This document shows positions 35,924 through 44,595 of a stretch of 64,000 nucleotides of DNA, in pieces; position 1 is the first letter of the stretch, and the number at the start of each line of letters is the position of its first letter. Below the pieces are notes generated by a model that worked only from the letters and a program-made list of their open reading frames with translations, made no database searches and was not told the DNA's origin. The position numbers and the translations under genes were made by a program. The stretch comes from G963675935 sp963823895 (lineage in GTDB: Bacteria > Planctomycetota > Planctomycetia > Pirellulales > Thermoguttaceae). The DNA lies in the NCBI GenBank assembly GCA_963823895.1, contig CAWGNG010000014.1:1-64000 (forward strand). The letters run 5' to 3'.

Positions 35924-37780
35924 ATGTTGCCCGGCCCGATCTTCAACGTGGAACTGCTGACCAGCGCCCGGCGGGCACGCTATTTCTTCATTCGCGCGAT
36001 TTATGCGACGATTCTGCTGATCGCCCTGGGATTGGTGTACCAATCCGCGACGTATTGGACGAACCGCGAGGCGATCGACATCCACACCTTGGCGCGGATC
36101 GGCGCCACGTTCTTCTGGTGGTTTGCCGTGCTGCAACTGCTGGCGGTCGTCGGGATGGGCCCGGCCATGGTCGCCGGAACCATCGCCACCGAGCGCGAAC
36201 GCAGAACGATCGAATATCTCTTCGCCAGCCGCCTCAGCAACGCCGAGATCGTGCTGGGAAAGCTGGCGGCGCGGATCCTTCACATCGTCTACCTGGTGTT
36301 GGCCGGCGTGCCGATCCTGACGCTGATGATGCTGCTGGGCGGCATCGCCCCCGAGGCGGTGCTGGCGCTGACGATCATCACCCTTTGCACCGTGTTGACG
36401 ATTTCGACGTTGTCGATCGCCATTTCCGTCTGGTCGGCCCGGGCGCGGGAAGCGGTGACGCGGACCTACCTGTTGCTGTTCGCGCTGCTGGTGCTCCCCG
36501 CAGTGCTGGAGGCTTCTCTGCGGATAACGCCCCTCTACAGCTTCATCGCGTGGGTGAACGAACAACTTCTAGGGGCCAATCCCTTCGTGATGATGACCTC
36601 GATCATCGCGGGAGTGAGCAGTTCGTCGCGTGCCGGGGCGTTCGACATGCTCTTGGCGTTCGTCCGTAATCACTTGATCTTGTCGTTTCTCTTGGCGGCC
36701 GCGGCCACCTGGGGCGTGCGGCGGACGCATATGAAGGAAACGACCAAGGCAGCCCGGCGACGCTGGCGGTTCTCGCATTTCCTTCGCCCCGCGGTGGGCA
36801 ATCGGCCCATGCTTTGGAAAGAGCTTTTCGCCGAGCCCGCCGCCGCGCGCCTCGGCACGGTCGGACGCATCGCCGCCGCGCTGATCGTCATCGGCGTGAT
36901 TCTCCCCACAATATACGCCTTTCTCCGCTCGGGCTACGGCTATCAGAACGCGCGAAACAGCTATCTTGAATACGCCGGGACAATGGGGACGATCCTCGCC
37001 TGCGGCGGATTGCTGTTGGCGGCCGCGCGGGCGGCCGGCTCGATCACCTCCGAACGCGAACGCGACTGCTGGATGTCGCTGATGGCCACGCCGCTTGATC
37101 CGAGCGAAATCGTCTGGGCGAAGATCGCCGGCAGCGTCTGGTCGATTCGCGGCGTGGTCGCATTGCTGCTGTTGATCTGGGGATTGGCCGTGCTGCTGAG
37201 TCCCGACTTCATCTTCGTCATCCCATTTCTGCTGGGAACGTTCCTGCTGCTGGCCTTCTATGCCGCGGCGCTGGGCGTGAACTACTCGTTGCGCTGCCGC
37301 AACTCGCTTCGCGCCATGGCGGCCACTCTGGCCACCGGCCTGTTCATCGGCGGGCTGTACTTGTTCTGCTGCATACCGGTGGCGTTTGCGGGCGGGCCGG
37401 GATCCGGCGAGGGATTTATGCTCGTATTGAGTCCGTGCGTCCCCTTCCTGCTCGCTGTCCCCATCGTCGTCTATGTGGCCGGCGAAGACCTGTTCCGCGG
37501 ACCTCGCGATGAAGGCGCCATCATGCTGCTCGCCTACATCTTTGGCACGGTCGGCTACGCAATTGCCGGAATCTCGCTGACCGGCAGCAGCATCGGCAGT
37601 TTCGATCGGCTCGCGGGCCGAACCGTGCGCTGGACGGCAATGTCGCTGTCGCGGGCCATGTCGGCGCAATCGTCGCCTCAACCAGCGATGGAACCGCCGA
37701 AAGCACTGGCCGAGGAACTGGCCGCCGAAGCCGCCACCGACGCGATTCTGCTTCCGCCCCCCACGCCCGATATCTTGTAG
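35924..37780 (+). CDS. ABC-2 type transporter permease
   Basis: The 618-residue protein has two sets of membrane helices, each with the planctomycete ABC-2 permease pattern: GPIFNVELLTSARRARYFFIRA at the start, ATERERRTIEYLFASRLSNAEIVLGKL (coupling helix) near residue 90, and SERERDCWMSLMATPLDPSEIVWAKI near 380. It probably forms the membrane part of an exporter whose ATPase is encoded elsewhere, as none is adjacent. The ATG at 35924 follows GGAGG by nine bases; the ATG at 35915 touches that box and is less likely. The C-terminal tail is rich in proline and alanine. Confidence 0.85.
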   Translation: MLPGPIFNVELLTSARRARYFFIRAIYATILLIALGLVYQSATYWTNREAIDIHTLARIGATFFWWFAVLQLLAVVGMGPAMVAGTIATERERRTIEYLFASRLSNAEIVLGKLAARILHIVYLVLAGVPILTLMMLLGGIAPEAVLALTIITLCTVLTISTLSIAISVWSARAREAVTRTYLLLFALLVLPAVLEASLRITPLYSFIAWVNEQLLGANPFVMMTSIIAGVSSSSRAGAFDMLLAFVRNHLILSFLLAAAATWGVRRTHMKETTKAARRRWRFSHFLRPAVGNRPMLWKELFAEPAAARLGTVGRIAAALIVIGVILPTIYAFLRSGYGYQNARNSYLEYAGTMGTILACGGLLLAAARAAGSITSERERDCWMSLMATPLDPSEIVWAKIAGSVWSIRGVVALLLLIWGLAVLLSPDFIFVIPFLLGTFLLLAFYAAALGVNYSLRCRNSLRAMAATLATGLFIGGLYLFCCIPVAFAGGPGSGEGFMLVLSPCVPFLLAVPIVVYVAGEDLFRGPRDEGAIMLLAYIFGTVGYAIAGISLTGSSIGSFDRLAGRTVRWTAMSLSRAMSAQSSPQPAMEPPKALAEELAAEAATDAILLPPPTPDIL

Positions 37781-37819
37781 CACTGGACACGCCAAGCGCA
37801 GGGCGCGGCAAGCGCGCGC

Positions 37820-37865
37820 GGGGGACTGTCCCGATTTTCGTGTCAACGAAAATGGGACTGTCCCC
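37820..37865. repeat. Palindromic repeat, family A
   Basis: GGGGACTGTCCC, ATTTTCGT/ACGAAAAT stem and GGGACTGTCCCC, the same element that is found inside the GT39-like gene at 28720. It is part of a 424-base gap (37781-38204) that holds only repeats and the leader of the receiver gene. Confidence 0.8.
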
Positions 37866-37930
37866 TTTGCCCGCGCGGCAGCCGGTTGTGGGCCGAAGGC
37901 CCCGCCGTTCGCCCAGCGGAGTGGGGGCGT

Positions 37931-38014
37931 TGGGTGCCATGCCCACGCTTGCCGTGGGCATGTTGCTTCGGTCCACAGTTCACATGCCCACGGCAAGCGT
38001 GGGCATGGCACCCA
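37931..38014. repeat. Palindromic repeat, family C, second copy
   Basis: Perfect 32-base arms (37931-37962 and 37983-38014). The 20-base loop is the reverse complement of that at 13951-13970 apart from two differences, so the two copies are inserted in opposite orientation. Confidence 0.85.
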
Positions 38015-38204
38015 ACATTGATGATCTGAGAGCCAAGAGCGGAACGGAAAACGCTCTGGCAGCAACCTCCTTCCCCCGCTCTTACCACCTGTAACGGTTG
38101 TCCCGCCTGCGTGATTCAGCGAAACTCTTATCAATTGCCGGCTCTTGGCGGTCGAATTAACAAATGGGGCACAATCCTATGAGTTTGACACCGAGGTTTG
38201 CAGC

Positions 38205-38615
38205 GTGACCAAGGATTTTGCACAACAGCGGCCATTGGTTCTGGTGGTGGACGGCGAGCAGGAGGTTTTGCAGAAGATCAGTGGCGCATTGGCGGAGGCC
38301 GAGTTCGGCTGCCGTTGCTGCGCGACGGCCGACGAGGCGGTCGCCGCCGCCCGGGCCTGCCCGCCCGACCTGATCGTCTGCGATTGGAACCTCGAAGGGG
38401 AGAACGGCGTCGAAACCTGCCAGCGTATCAATGGGCAGCCCGGCCTGGTGGAAGTGCCGGTGATGTACCTTTCCAGCGCCCAGCGGCCCGACGTGATCCG
38501 CCGCAGCCTCGACGCCGGGGCCGGCGTCTACTGCCTCCGCAAGCCGTTCTCGCCCACGGTGCTCGTCGAGCTAATCGACCAGGCCCTCGGCGTCGCCGCC
38601 ATCGCCGATCGCTGA
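38205..38615 (+). CDS. Stand-alone response regulator receiver protein
   Basis: The 136-residue product is a single CheY-like receiver domain with no output domain. LVLVVDGEQEVL holds the acidic start, LIVCDWNLEGENGVE the phosphoacceptor aspartate, VMYLSSA the switch serine and CLRKPFSP the conserved lysine. The first acidic pair is VVDGE rather than the usual DD, a mild change. I chose the GTG at 38205 with a GAGG box ten bases upstream; an earlier ATG exists at 38145 without a clear site. No histidine kinase lies nearby, so the partner is unknown. Confidence 0.85.
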   Translation: MTKDFAQQRPLVLVVDGEQEVLQKISGALAEAEFGCRCCATADEAVAAARACPPDLIVCDWNLEGENGVETCQRINGQPGLVEVPVMYLSSAQRPDVIRRSLDAGAGVYCLRKPFSPTVLVELIDQALGVAAIADR

Positions 38616-38640
38616 CCCCGGCGACCGTTAGAACGGGTAG

Positions 38641-38741
38641 CCCCGATAGCTCGCCTATCGGGGCGGCGAAGCCGCAAGAGGGTCCCGCCTCGCATCGAAG
38701 CCCTCCCGTGCCTTCGGCACCCCGATAGCCAAACTATCGGA
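38641..38741. repeat. Pair of CCGATAG palindromes
   Basis: CCCCGATAG/CTATCGGGG hairpin at 38641-38663 and a related CCGATAG/CTATCGG at about 38722-38740, with GGGCGGC and GCCGCCC flanks that could pair over the whole stretch. It follows the receiver gene and may end its transcript. Confidence 0.6.
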
Positions 38742-38797
38742 GCCGCCCGCCACGACGGTCGTTTGACGGCTTTGCAGCATTTCTTCATAATAAGAGC

Positions 38798-38914
38798 ATG
38801 GTATTCGTCAATATCTGTATTTTCCTGGGCATCCCGCTGGCGTTGCTCGTCCTGCGGTGGTTCTTCCTCGGACCGGACGATGATGGTCGGGGGGGCTGGA
38901 CACCGTGGGGATGA
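38798..38914 (+). CDS. Possible 38-residue membrane peptide
   Basis: A short frame reads MVFVNICIFLGIPLALLVLR, then a WFFLGPDDDGRGGWTPWG tail: one hydrophobic helix and an acidic, tryptophan-rich end. The ribosome binding site is weak (TAAGAG). The clear one-helix design makes it plausible, but length alone does not prove it. It is not part of a known family I recognise. Confidence 0.35.
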   Translation: MVFVNICIFLGIPLALLVLRWFFLGPDDDGRGGWTPWG

Positions 38915-39389
38915 ACGCGGACGATTCCCTGATTCCTGATACCGACGGGTCGCCATTCCGGCTATCAGCACCGCGATCTTGGCCCACTACCGGTCTGCGG
39001 TACTGTACGTCAGTATAAATAACCGGATGATTGGGCGATTTCACGAGCGGGTTTTGGGCCACGCGCGAGTTCGCGGTCGGCGTTCGCCAGGGTTGGCGTC
39101 GAAAAGCGATTGACTTTCCCCGACCGGCGGTATATTCTTCACTTAGCTGGTGGACGAAAATCGGCTCCATGCCGTGTGGCTGCTCGCAGCCCTATATCCC
39201 CGGCTTTTTTTGTTGGCGAACCGCTGCCGTCAGCGGATTCTTCTGTCGGGGACCGATCAATTAGAACGGCGCGAGGGTGCCACTGCTGGCTTGTCCAGCA
39301 GTGGCACCCTCGCGCACAAGCCGCGGCCGCTTTCAGTCGTTTGGTCGGCCCCCCGATAATACCCTTCGTTGCCAAGGATTCACAGCCCG
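38915..39389. other. Intergenic stretch with one perfect palindrome
   Basis: No gene is seen in these 475 bases. A perfect 21-base inverted repeat (39269-39289 and 39295-39315, GCGAGGGTGCCACTGCTGG core) with a five-base loop is present. It could end transcription of the minus-strand ankyrin gene that stops at 39390. Confidence 0.6.
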
Positions 39390-40388
39390 CTAGGCAAATA
39401 GTTGGACACAACCGATCGGCCGTTTGGCTTTTGCATCGGGTTTCTTGAGCGTGGGTCGCTGGGGGAGCCAGGGGCGATGCTTGTAGTCGGCGGGAAGGTT
39501 CTTGAGATTTGCCATCGTCTCCGGCGAGTTCAATGCCTTGCGAGCCGCCTCCCAGTTTACACCTTCCTTCGCCAGCCAATCATAGACAGGCCTGCCTTGG
39601 GCGACCTCCCGATCAAGGGCGGACCGTACCTGCCCATGCGGGCCTTGTGGCATTTTGAGGCGTTCCAGCACAAGAATGAAATCCAATCCATTGCTACCAA
39701 CCAGTCTATAGTCGGCCCCACCCCTCAGCAAGCACAGAAGGTAGTCAGCCTCCCCGACACCGCTAAGGAGCGGCGTCCGACGGGCCCAATTGCGATGGTC
39801 GATATCCGCCCCCGCATCAAGAAGCAAGCGAATTCTCGCGGGGAGTTTGCTAGGAATGCTCCGTTCAAGACGGAAAAGCGGCGTTTCTCCCTTCGCGTCT
39901 ACGATGTTCGGGTTCCCGCCGTACTTTAGCACGAGTTTGAGATAATTGTCCATGGGGACACCGCGAAAGTAACCATCGTGGAGGAGGCCATCAATGATGT
40001 CATGCGTGGCACAAGCGATCGTGACAGAATCGCCCGCCTCGAAAGCAACTGGCAGTATTCGTTCGGTCAGTTTCACATTCGGATCAGCGCCCAATTCGAG
40101 CATCTTCTTGAAAACTCCCTCCCCCATCGGGAACGCCCAGAACAGCGGCGTCATGTTGCCTCGGCCCTTGGTGTTGATGTTGACGCCCGATTTCACGACA
40201 CGTTCAATCTCGGCAACATCTCGCTTCTCGATCGCCCTGCAAAGCGAAATCACGCCGGGATCGGTGAAGAAGTCCTCGGCCTTCCATTTGAGTCGTTCGT
40301 GCGGCGTGGAGCCAGTGCAGCCAACGAGAAGACCCAGCAGCAGGAGGGATGCAGGCAGAAAAACGCCAAGGCTCTTATTGTCAGTCAT
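39390..40388 (-). CDS. Ankyrin-repeat lipoprotein
   Basis: This 332-residue protein starts with a lipoprotein signal (ASLLLLGLLVGCTGS, lipobox LVGC) and then has ankyrin-type repeats: VISLCRAIEKRDVAEIERVV, MTPLFWAFPMGEGVFKKML, ELGADPNV, ETPLFRLERSI and LLDAGADIDHRNWARRTPLL. It is probably anchored to a membrane and binds a protein partner. C-terminal end is basic and ends GCVQLFA. No partner genes are adjacent. The ATG at 40388 begins the only frame with a proper signal peptide. Confidence 0.8.
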   Translation of the reverse strand: MTDNKSLGVFLPASLLLLGLLVGCTGSTPHERLKWKAEDFFTDPGVISLCRAIEKRDVAEIERVVKSGVNINTKGRGNMTPLFWAFPMGEGVFKKMLELGADPNVKLTERILPVAFEAGDSVTIACATHDIIDGLLHDGYFRGVPMDNYLKLVLKYGGNPNIVDAKGETPLFRLERSIPSKLPARIRLLLDAGADIDHRNWARRTPLLSGVGEADYLLCLLRGGADYRLVGSNGLDFILVLERLKMPQGPHGQVRSALDREVAQGRPVYDWLAKEGVNWEAARKALNSPETMANLKNLPADYKHRPWLPQRPTLKKPDAKAKRPIGCVQLFA

Positions 40389-41271
40389 TCTTGCGTTGCC
40401 TCACTAGACGAGAAAGGGGGCAGAACTTCTTTTCATTCCCCTCTGCCCCTCGGCCACACCGCCACGCATGTAAAACGCGTATCCTCGCGACTCACTCAAG
40501 ATCGTCACGGCGCAATGGCATGAGACTGCCATCCTCCGCCACCTTCGATACCGTGGTTACGCTCTACTCTTTCGCCCCGCTACTCCCCTAACCCACCCCT
40601 GTCAACGACCGCGATCAGACTATCCTTGCGAGCCTCCACTACCTATGATCCTGCAACCAAGCAGTCTCGATTTAACGCCGCGCCCACGGGTTAATTAACG
40701 TGGGGTCCCAGCGTTAATCAACCTGGCGTTAAGTCGCACTTACCGCTCCGACGCTCCTCGCCGCGATCGCCGCAACTGCTCCGATGCCAATCGGTTGCGT
40801 CGCTCTGGTGCGAACCTCGCCGCAGCGCAACTCCATTGCGTCGACTTTCAGACAAATCCGGCGCACATCCCGCTCGGAAAATTCGCCCGTAGTCGTTGCC
40901 CCACTTCATCTTACGAACACAGCGCCAAAATCAGGTGTCGCATCGCAAGAAGAGGCCCTTTCCAAACCGCTTGCATCTTACCGGCCACAACTCCTTGCCT
41001 CAAGCCAGTTTATTGGCCACCCGCCCTCCCCGCCAAGTTGGTCGCCCCCGCCCGACGTTGCGACAGAAACACACAAAATCAGCGTTCAGCTTTCAGCGGC
41101 CAGCCTTCAGCGGCCAACTTCCGGCCGTCCGGCAGCGGCTGACACCTGGCGCCCGATAGCTGACACCCAACGCCTAATAGCCAAAGCCTGACCGCTGGCC
41201 ACTGACCACTAGCCACTGCCCGCCGCCCTCACCCCCTGCCCCTCTCCCAAAGGGCGAGGGGAGGTCGCCGC
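40389..41271. other. 883-base intergenic region without a convincing gene
   Basis: I see no coding signal here: short frames have no ribosome binding site and no family resemblance. The stretch holds near-repeats of GTTAATTAACGTGG type at about 40690-40735, CAGCGTTCAGCTTTCAG-type repeats at about 41082-41125, and AGTGGCCACTGACC-type seven-base units at about 41193-41220. It lies between the divergent-facing upstream side of the ankyrin gene and the 3' end of the helicase gene. Confidence 0.55.
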
Positions 41272-43752
41272 CTATTCCGCCGTCTCCTGCTCGACCTCTT
41301 CCAGCACCTTGTCGGTGCTGTCGGGATCGACCTGGCGGCAGCTTTCCGTCAACTTGCCGGAGATGTCGCTCAGTTCGCCGCGCCACTGCTCTTCGCTCAC
41401 CTCGGGCGGAGTAAGCTGCATGAACTCGGCAATTAAGAGGATCAGCCGCAGCGCGTGGCGGAAGACGAGGCCCTCTTGTTTTTGCAGGCTCTTGCTGGTG
41501 ACGTACTTGTTGAAGTCGCCGCCGAATTGCAAAAGCTCGCCCGCCGCCCAAACCGGCGACGTCCGCAGGTCATGCACGCCGGCGTAATCGTAGTCGAAGA
41601 GCCGACGCAGCTTCTCGGCCAGCGTCAGCACCCATCTCCGTTGGCCGTCGTCTTCCAGGCGGCGGCGGTCGCGATCGTCTTCAGTCTCCTCCTCCCGGGC
41701 GTTGGCAGAAAGTTCCTCGGGCGTCGCCAGGCCAAGCTGCAAGAGTTGCGCATCGAGCCGCAGCGTAGCCAACGGCCCCGGCGGCATCTCGTGCTGCTTC
41801 GGCACGCGGACGAAATGGCCCACCGATCCCGGCAACTCCAAGACGCTCTCCATCGCCTGAATCCGCTCGTTGCGGTCGGCGATGCCCAACTGATTGATCA
41901 GAAAAACCGCGTACAGCGGATTGACGCCGCGGAACAGCAGCAGCTTCGCCATGTTCTCGGTCGGATGGGCGAGCATCGGCCGGTACGGCGGCGGTTCGTT
42001 GCTGGTGGGCTTTGGCTTTTCGCCGAAACCGAAGGTGAAGTCCAACCGCGTGGCCGCCTTGGCTTTCTCCTCGGCCGCGGCGGCTTGCATCGCTGCCCGT
42101 TCGGCCTCCGTGGGCGGCTGCGGTTCGAGCGTTACGTAGCCCGCGTGCCACAGCGTTACGAGCGCCTGATCGAGTTGCCGCTGTCCGGCTTCGATCCGGC
42201 CGGGATCCATCAGCCGCTTGCCGACGAGCCGGCGGATGATATCGACCTCGGGCGAGGCGTCGAGCATGTAGGCCAGCAGCCGCCAGGGCAAGGGGCCGCG
42301 GCTGTAGAGATTGCCCGGCGGGGCGGCGCAGAGCTTGTTGAACTGGGCCTCGTTCCAATACTGCTCGCCCGGCCGCCGCGTCGGCATCTTCTTCTTCAGC
42401 GCCTTCTTCGCCTTCATCAGCCCCGGGTCTTTCGTGTCCTCGGGAATCTGGTCGTATTTCTCGCGCCAGCGGGCGATCTTCACGTCGTCTTCGTGGGCTA
42501 GCACGTAGACGTGCCCCTCCTTGTCGAACTGCGGGCGGCCCGCCCGGCCGAAAATCTGATGGGCCGTGCTCGCATCGAGCAGCTTCTTCTTGTCCGGCGG
42601 CCCTTTCATAATGCTCGGCACAACGACCGAGCGGGCCGGCAAGTTGATGCCCGCCGAAAGCGTCTCGGTGCAGGTGGTTATCGAGAGCAGTTTTCGCTGG
42701 AATAGCTCTTCGACCACGCGGCGGTACTTCGGCAGCACGCCGGCATGGTGTACGCCCACGCCGCGCATCAGAAGCTGCTTGAGTTTCGGCCCCGCCCCTT
42801 CCGACCAATCGAACCGCTCCAATTCCGTGGCAAGCCGCTTCTGCTGGCCGTCGCTCAAGACCCGCTTGCCCTTGAGTTGCTCGGCCACGGTCCAACATTC
42901 CTCGCGGTTGAAGCAGAAGACCAGCGCCGGGGTCATGCGGGTCGCGTCGTCGCCCTGGGCCATCGCTTCGAGATGCTCCGTCAACAGTTCGTCGCCGACC
43001 CAATGGAACCGCAGCGGCACTTTGCGATCGCCGCCGGCGACCAGTTCGAGCTTTCGCTTGTTGCACGTCCTGAGCCAATGCAGAAACTCGACGGCGTTGC
43101 CCACCGTGGCCGACAGCAGCAGCGTGCGGACGTGTTCCGGCAACAGGCCGAGCGTCAATTCCCAGACGATGCCCCGCTCGGGATCGTTGAAACTGTGGAA
43201 CTCGTCCATCACCACCGCGCCGACGCGGTTGAAGTCAAAGGCCGCCGCGAAGGGGTCAGCGGAAAAGGGGACAGTCCCCATTTGCCGGAACGGCCCGGAG
43301 GGTGCTTCGCACAAATGGGGACTGTCCCCTTTTCCGCCTAGCGTCGACTCTTTTCCCCCGTGCAGCAGGCGATTCAACAGGATTTCGGCCACGACCACCA
43401 GCACGCGGGCGTTGGGGTTTTCGCGGCGGTTGCCGGTCACCAGGCCGACGTCGTCGGGAAAGAATCCCCATTTGACGGCCACCGATTGCATCTCGCGGAA
43501 CTTCTGCTCGCACAGCGCAATCAGCGGCGTGGTGTAGTAGGCGATCGTGCCGGTGTGCAGCGCCTCGAACAGCGCCGCCTCGGCGATCAGCGTTTTGCCC
43601 GTGCCCGTCGGCGTGCAAACCATCACCCCTTGCTCGGCCGCAAACCACGCCAGCAGCGCCTCTTCCTGCACCGGATACGGCGTGAAGGGAAGCTGGTCGA
43701 GGTAACGACTGACAAGTTCGTCGCGGCTGGGAATGGGATTAGCGACAGGCAT
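41272..43752 (-). CDS. Ski2-like DEAD/DEAH-box helicase with a palindrome-encoded insert
   Basis: This 826-residue superfamily 2 helicase shows TPTGTGKTLIAEAAL (Walker A near residue 50), TTPLIALCEQKF (Ia), VVMDEFHSF (DEFH box near 180), LLLSATVG (III), VGVHHAGVLPKYRR, TETLSAGINLPARSVV and HQIFGRAGRPQFD (motif VI). The order and the ARSVVVPS stretch place it near the Ski2/HelY group that unwinds RNA or DNA. Residues about 139-165 are encoded by a perfect palindrome between motifs Ia and II (EKGT-type loop, GKGDSPHLCEAPSGPFRQ), absent from ordinary members. The C-terminal 350 residues have no clear family. No ribosome binding site is evident before 43752. Confidence 0.88.
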   Translation of the reverse strand: MPVANPIPSRDELVSRYLDQLPFTPYPVQEEALLAWFAAEQGVMVCTPTGTGKTLIAEAALFEALHTGTIAYYTTPLIALCEQKFREMQSVAVKWGFFPDDVGLVTGNRRENPNARVLVVVAEILLNRLLHGGKESTLGGKGDSPHLCEAPSGPFRQMGTVPFSADPFAAAFDFNRVGAVVMDEFHSFNDPERGIVWELTLGLLPEHVRTLLLSATVGNAVEFLHWLRTCNKRKLELVAGGDRKVPLRFHWVGDELLTEHLEAMAQGDDATRMTPALVFCFNREECWTVAEQLKGKRVLSDGQQKRLATELERFDWSEGAGPKLKQLLMRGVGVHHAGVLPKYRRVVEELFQRKLLSITTCTETLSAGINLPARSVVVPSIMKGPPDKKKLLDASTAHQIFGRAGRPQFDKEGHVYVLAHEDDVKIARWREKYDQIPEDTKDPGLMKAKKALKKKMPTRRPGEQYWNEAQFNKLCAAPPGNLYSRGPLPWRLLAYMLDASPEVDIIRRLVGKRLMDPGRIEAGQRQLDQALVTLWHAGYVTLEPQPPTEAERAAMQAAAAEEKAKAATRLDFTFGFGEKPKPTSNEPPPYRPMLAHPTENMAKLLLFRGVNPLYAVFLINQLGIADRNERIQAMESVLELPGSVGHFVRVPKQHEMPPGPLATLRLDAQLLQLGLATPEELSANAREEETEDDRDRRRLEDDGQRRWVLTLAEKLRRLFDYDYAGVHDLRTSPVWAAGELLQFGGDFNKYVTSKSLQKQEGLVFRHALRLILLIAEFMQLTPPEVSEEQWRGELSDISGKLTESCRQVDPDSTDKVLEEVEQETAE
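43259..43337. repeat. Palindromic repeat, family B, inside the helicase gene
   Basis: Perfect 25-base arms (43259-43283 and 43313-43337) around a 29-base loop that matches the lysA copy at all but about three positions. Arms differ from the lysA copy in their middle (TCCCCA against GCACCT), yet both arms changed together, so pairing is kept. Confidence 0.9.
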
Positions 43753-43793
43753 GGGAGTATTACGGCATCATCGCGTGACCGCCAGGTCTTGAG

Positions 43794-43823
43794 TTGACTT
43801 AGAGGACTACTATAGGGTATACT
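43794..43823 (+). promoter_or_regulatory. Sigma-70-like promoter of the toxin-antitoxin pair
   Basis: TTGACT at 43794-43799 and TATACT at 43818-43823 are 18 bases apart, close to consensus. The -10 overlaps an ACTAT...GTATACTAC partial palindrome that could be an operator for self-repression, as usual for such pairs. Transcription would begin about 25 bases before the antitoxin ATG. Confidence 0.65.
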
Positions 43824-43856
43824 ACTTAGTGAACCTGCACAAGTGAGACCCACCGC

Positions 43857-44096
43857 ATGGCCGGCACTACCGTTAAGATTGATGCGGAAACCTACGCGAA
43901 GCTGAAAGACGCCGTTGCGGAGACTGGCGAGCCGATGATCGAGGTGTTGGCTAAGGCGGTGGAAGCCTATCAGCGTCAGAGGTTTCTGGAGGGGCTCAAC
44001 GCCGATTTCGCCGCCCTGCGAAGCGATCGCCGCGCCTGGGCCGAGGAGCAATCGGAACGCGCCGCGTGGGATGCGACGATGGCCGACAACCTGTAA
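43857..44096 (+). CDS. Antitoxin of a MazF-type pair
   Basis: The 79-residue protein begins TTVKIDAETYAKLKDAVAETG, a ribbon-helix-helix-like DNA-binding start, and continues into a helical, acidic C-terminal region (RAWAEEQSERAAWDATMAD) that would wrap the toxin. It lies 112 bases upstream of a MazF/PemK toxin in the same direction. Such antitoxins neutralise the toxin and bind their own promoter. No family name beyond this type is certain. Its ATG at 43857 has only a weak ribosome binding site. Confidence 0.75.
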   Translation: MAGTTVKIDAETYAKLKDAVAETGEPMIEVLAKAVEAYQRQRFLEGLNADFAALRSDRRAWAEEQSERAAWDATMADNL

Positions 44097-44102
44097 GAAA
44101 GC

Positions 44103-44169
44103 GTACTCCTCACGCTCCGCGTGAGGGAGATGCCGACTTGGTCCGCCTCACGCGGAGCGTGAGGAGTAC
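44103..44169. repeat. Palindromic repeat between antitoxin and toxin genes
   Basis: Perfect 24-base arms (44103-44126 and 44146-44169) with CTCACGCTCCGCGTGAG inside each. It lies exactly between the stop of the antitoxin gene and the toxin leader, so any hairpin would act on toxin expression. Confidence 0.85.
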
Positions 44170-44208
44170 ATTGCCGTTGTCCTTCTGGTAGGAATTCTAA
44201 GGGGACTG

Positions 44209-44553
44209 ATGATGGCCACGGCCCTTCGCGGCGAGATTTGGATGATCGACTTCGATCCCACTCGCGGACACGAACAGGCCGGCAAACGTCCGGCCCTGGT
44301 CGTCTCCGACAACGTGTTCAACGCCGGCCCGGCGGGGCTGGTGATTGTGTTGCCGGTGGCGACGAAAGCGAAGGGAGTGCGATCCCATGTGGCCGTGCAA
44401 CCGCCGGAGGGCGGCCTTCGCAAGCCGAGTTTCATCAAGTGCGAGGATGTCCGCTCCGTGGCCGTCGATCGCTTGGGAAAACGCCTCGGCGCCGTTTCGC
44501 CGCCCACAATGGAAGCCGTCGCCTTGCGACTGCGGATACTGATGGACCTGTAA
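44209..44553 (+). CDS. MazF/PemK-family toxin endoribonuclease
   Basis: This 114-residue toxin matches the PemK/MazF fold: RGEIWMIDFDPTRGHEQAGK and RPALVVSDNVFN give the conserved start, and LVIVLPVATKAKG, PSFIKCEDVRSV and GAVSPPTMEAV the core strands. Members cut mRNA at short sequence sites to slow growth. An AAGGGGA site precedes two adjacent ATG codons (44209 and 44212); either may be used. The upstream palindrome and the shared promoter suggest cotranscription with an attenuating hairpin between the two genes. Confidence 0.88.
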   Translation: MMATALRGEIWMIDFDPTRGHEQAGKRPALVVSDNVFNAGPAGLVIVLPVATKAKGVRSHVAVQPPEGGLRKPSFIKCEDVRSVAVDRLGKRLGAVSPPTMEAVALRLRILMDL

Positions 44554-44595
44554 GGGGGTTCCTGTCTCGGCTCCCCCAGGCGGCCAACAATCGGG

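Noticed and set aside
36569..38134. Open minus-strand frame of 521 codons over the permease and following gap
   Set aside because: Antisense shadow of a membrane gene with repeat-derived ends.
40784..41191. 135-codon plus-strand frame in the large gap
   Set aside because: No ribosome binding site, serine- and proline-rich random-like text, and overlapping frames of similar length.
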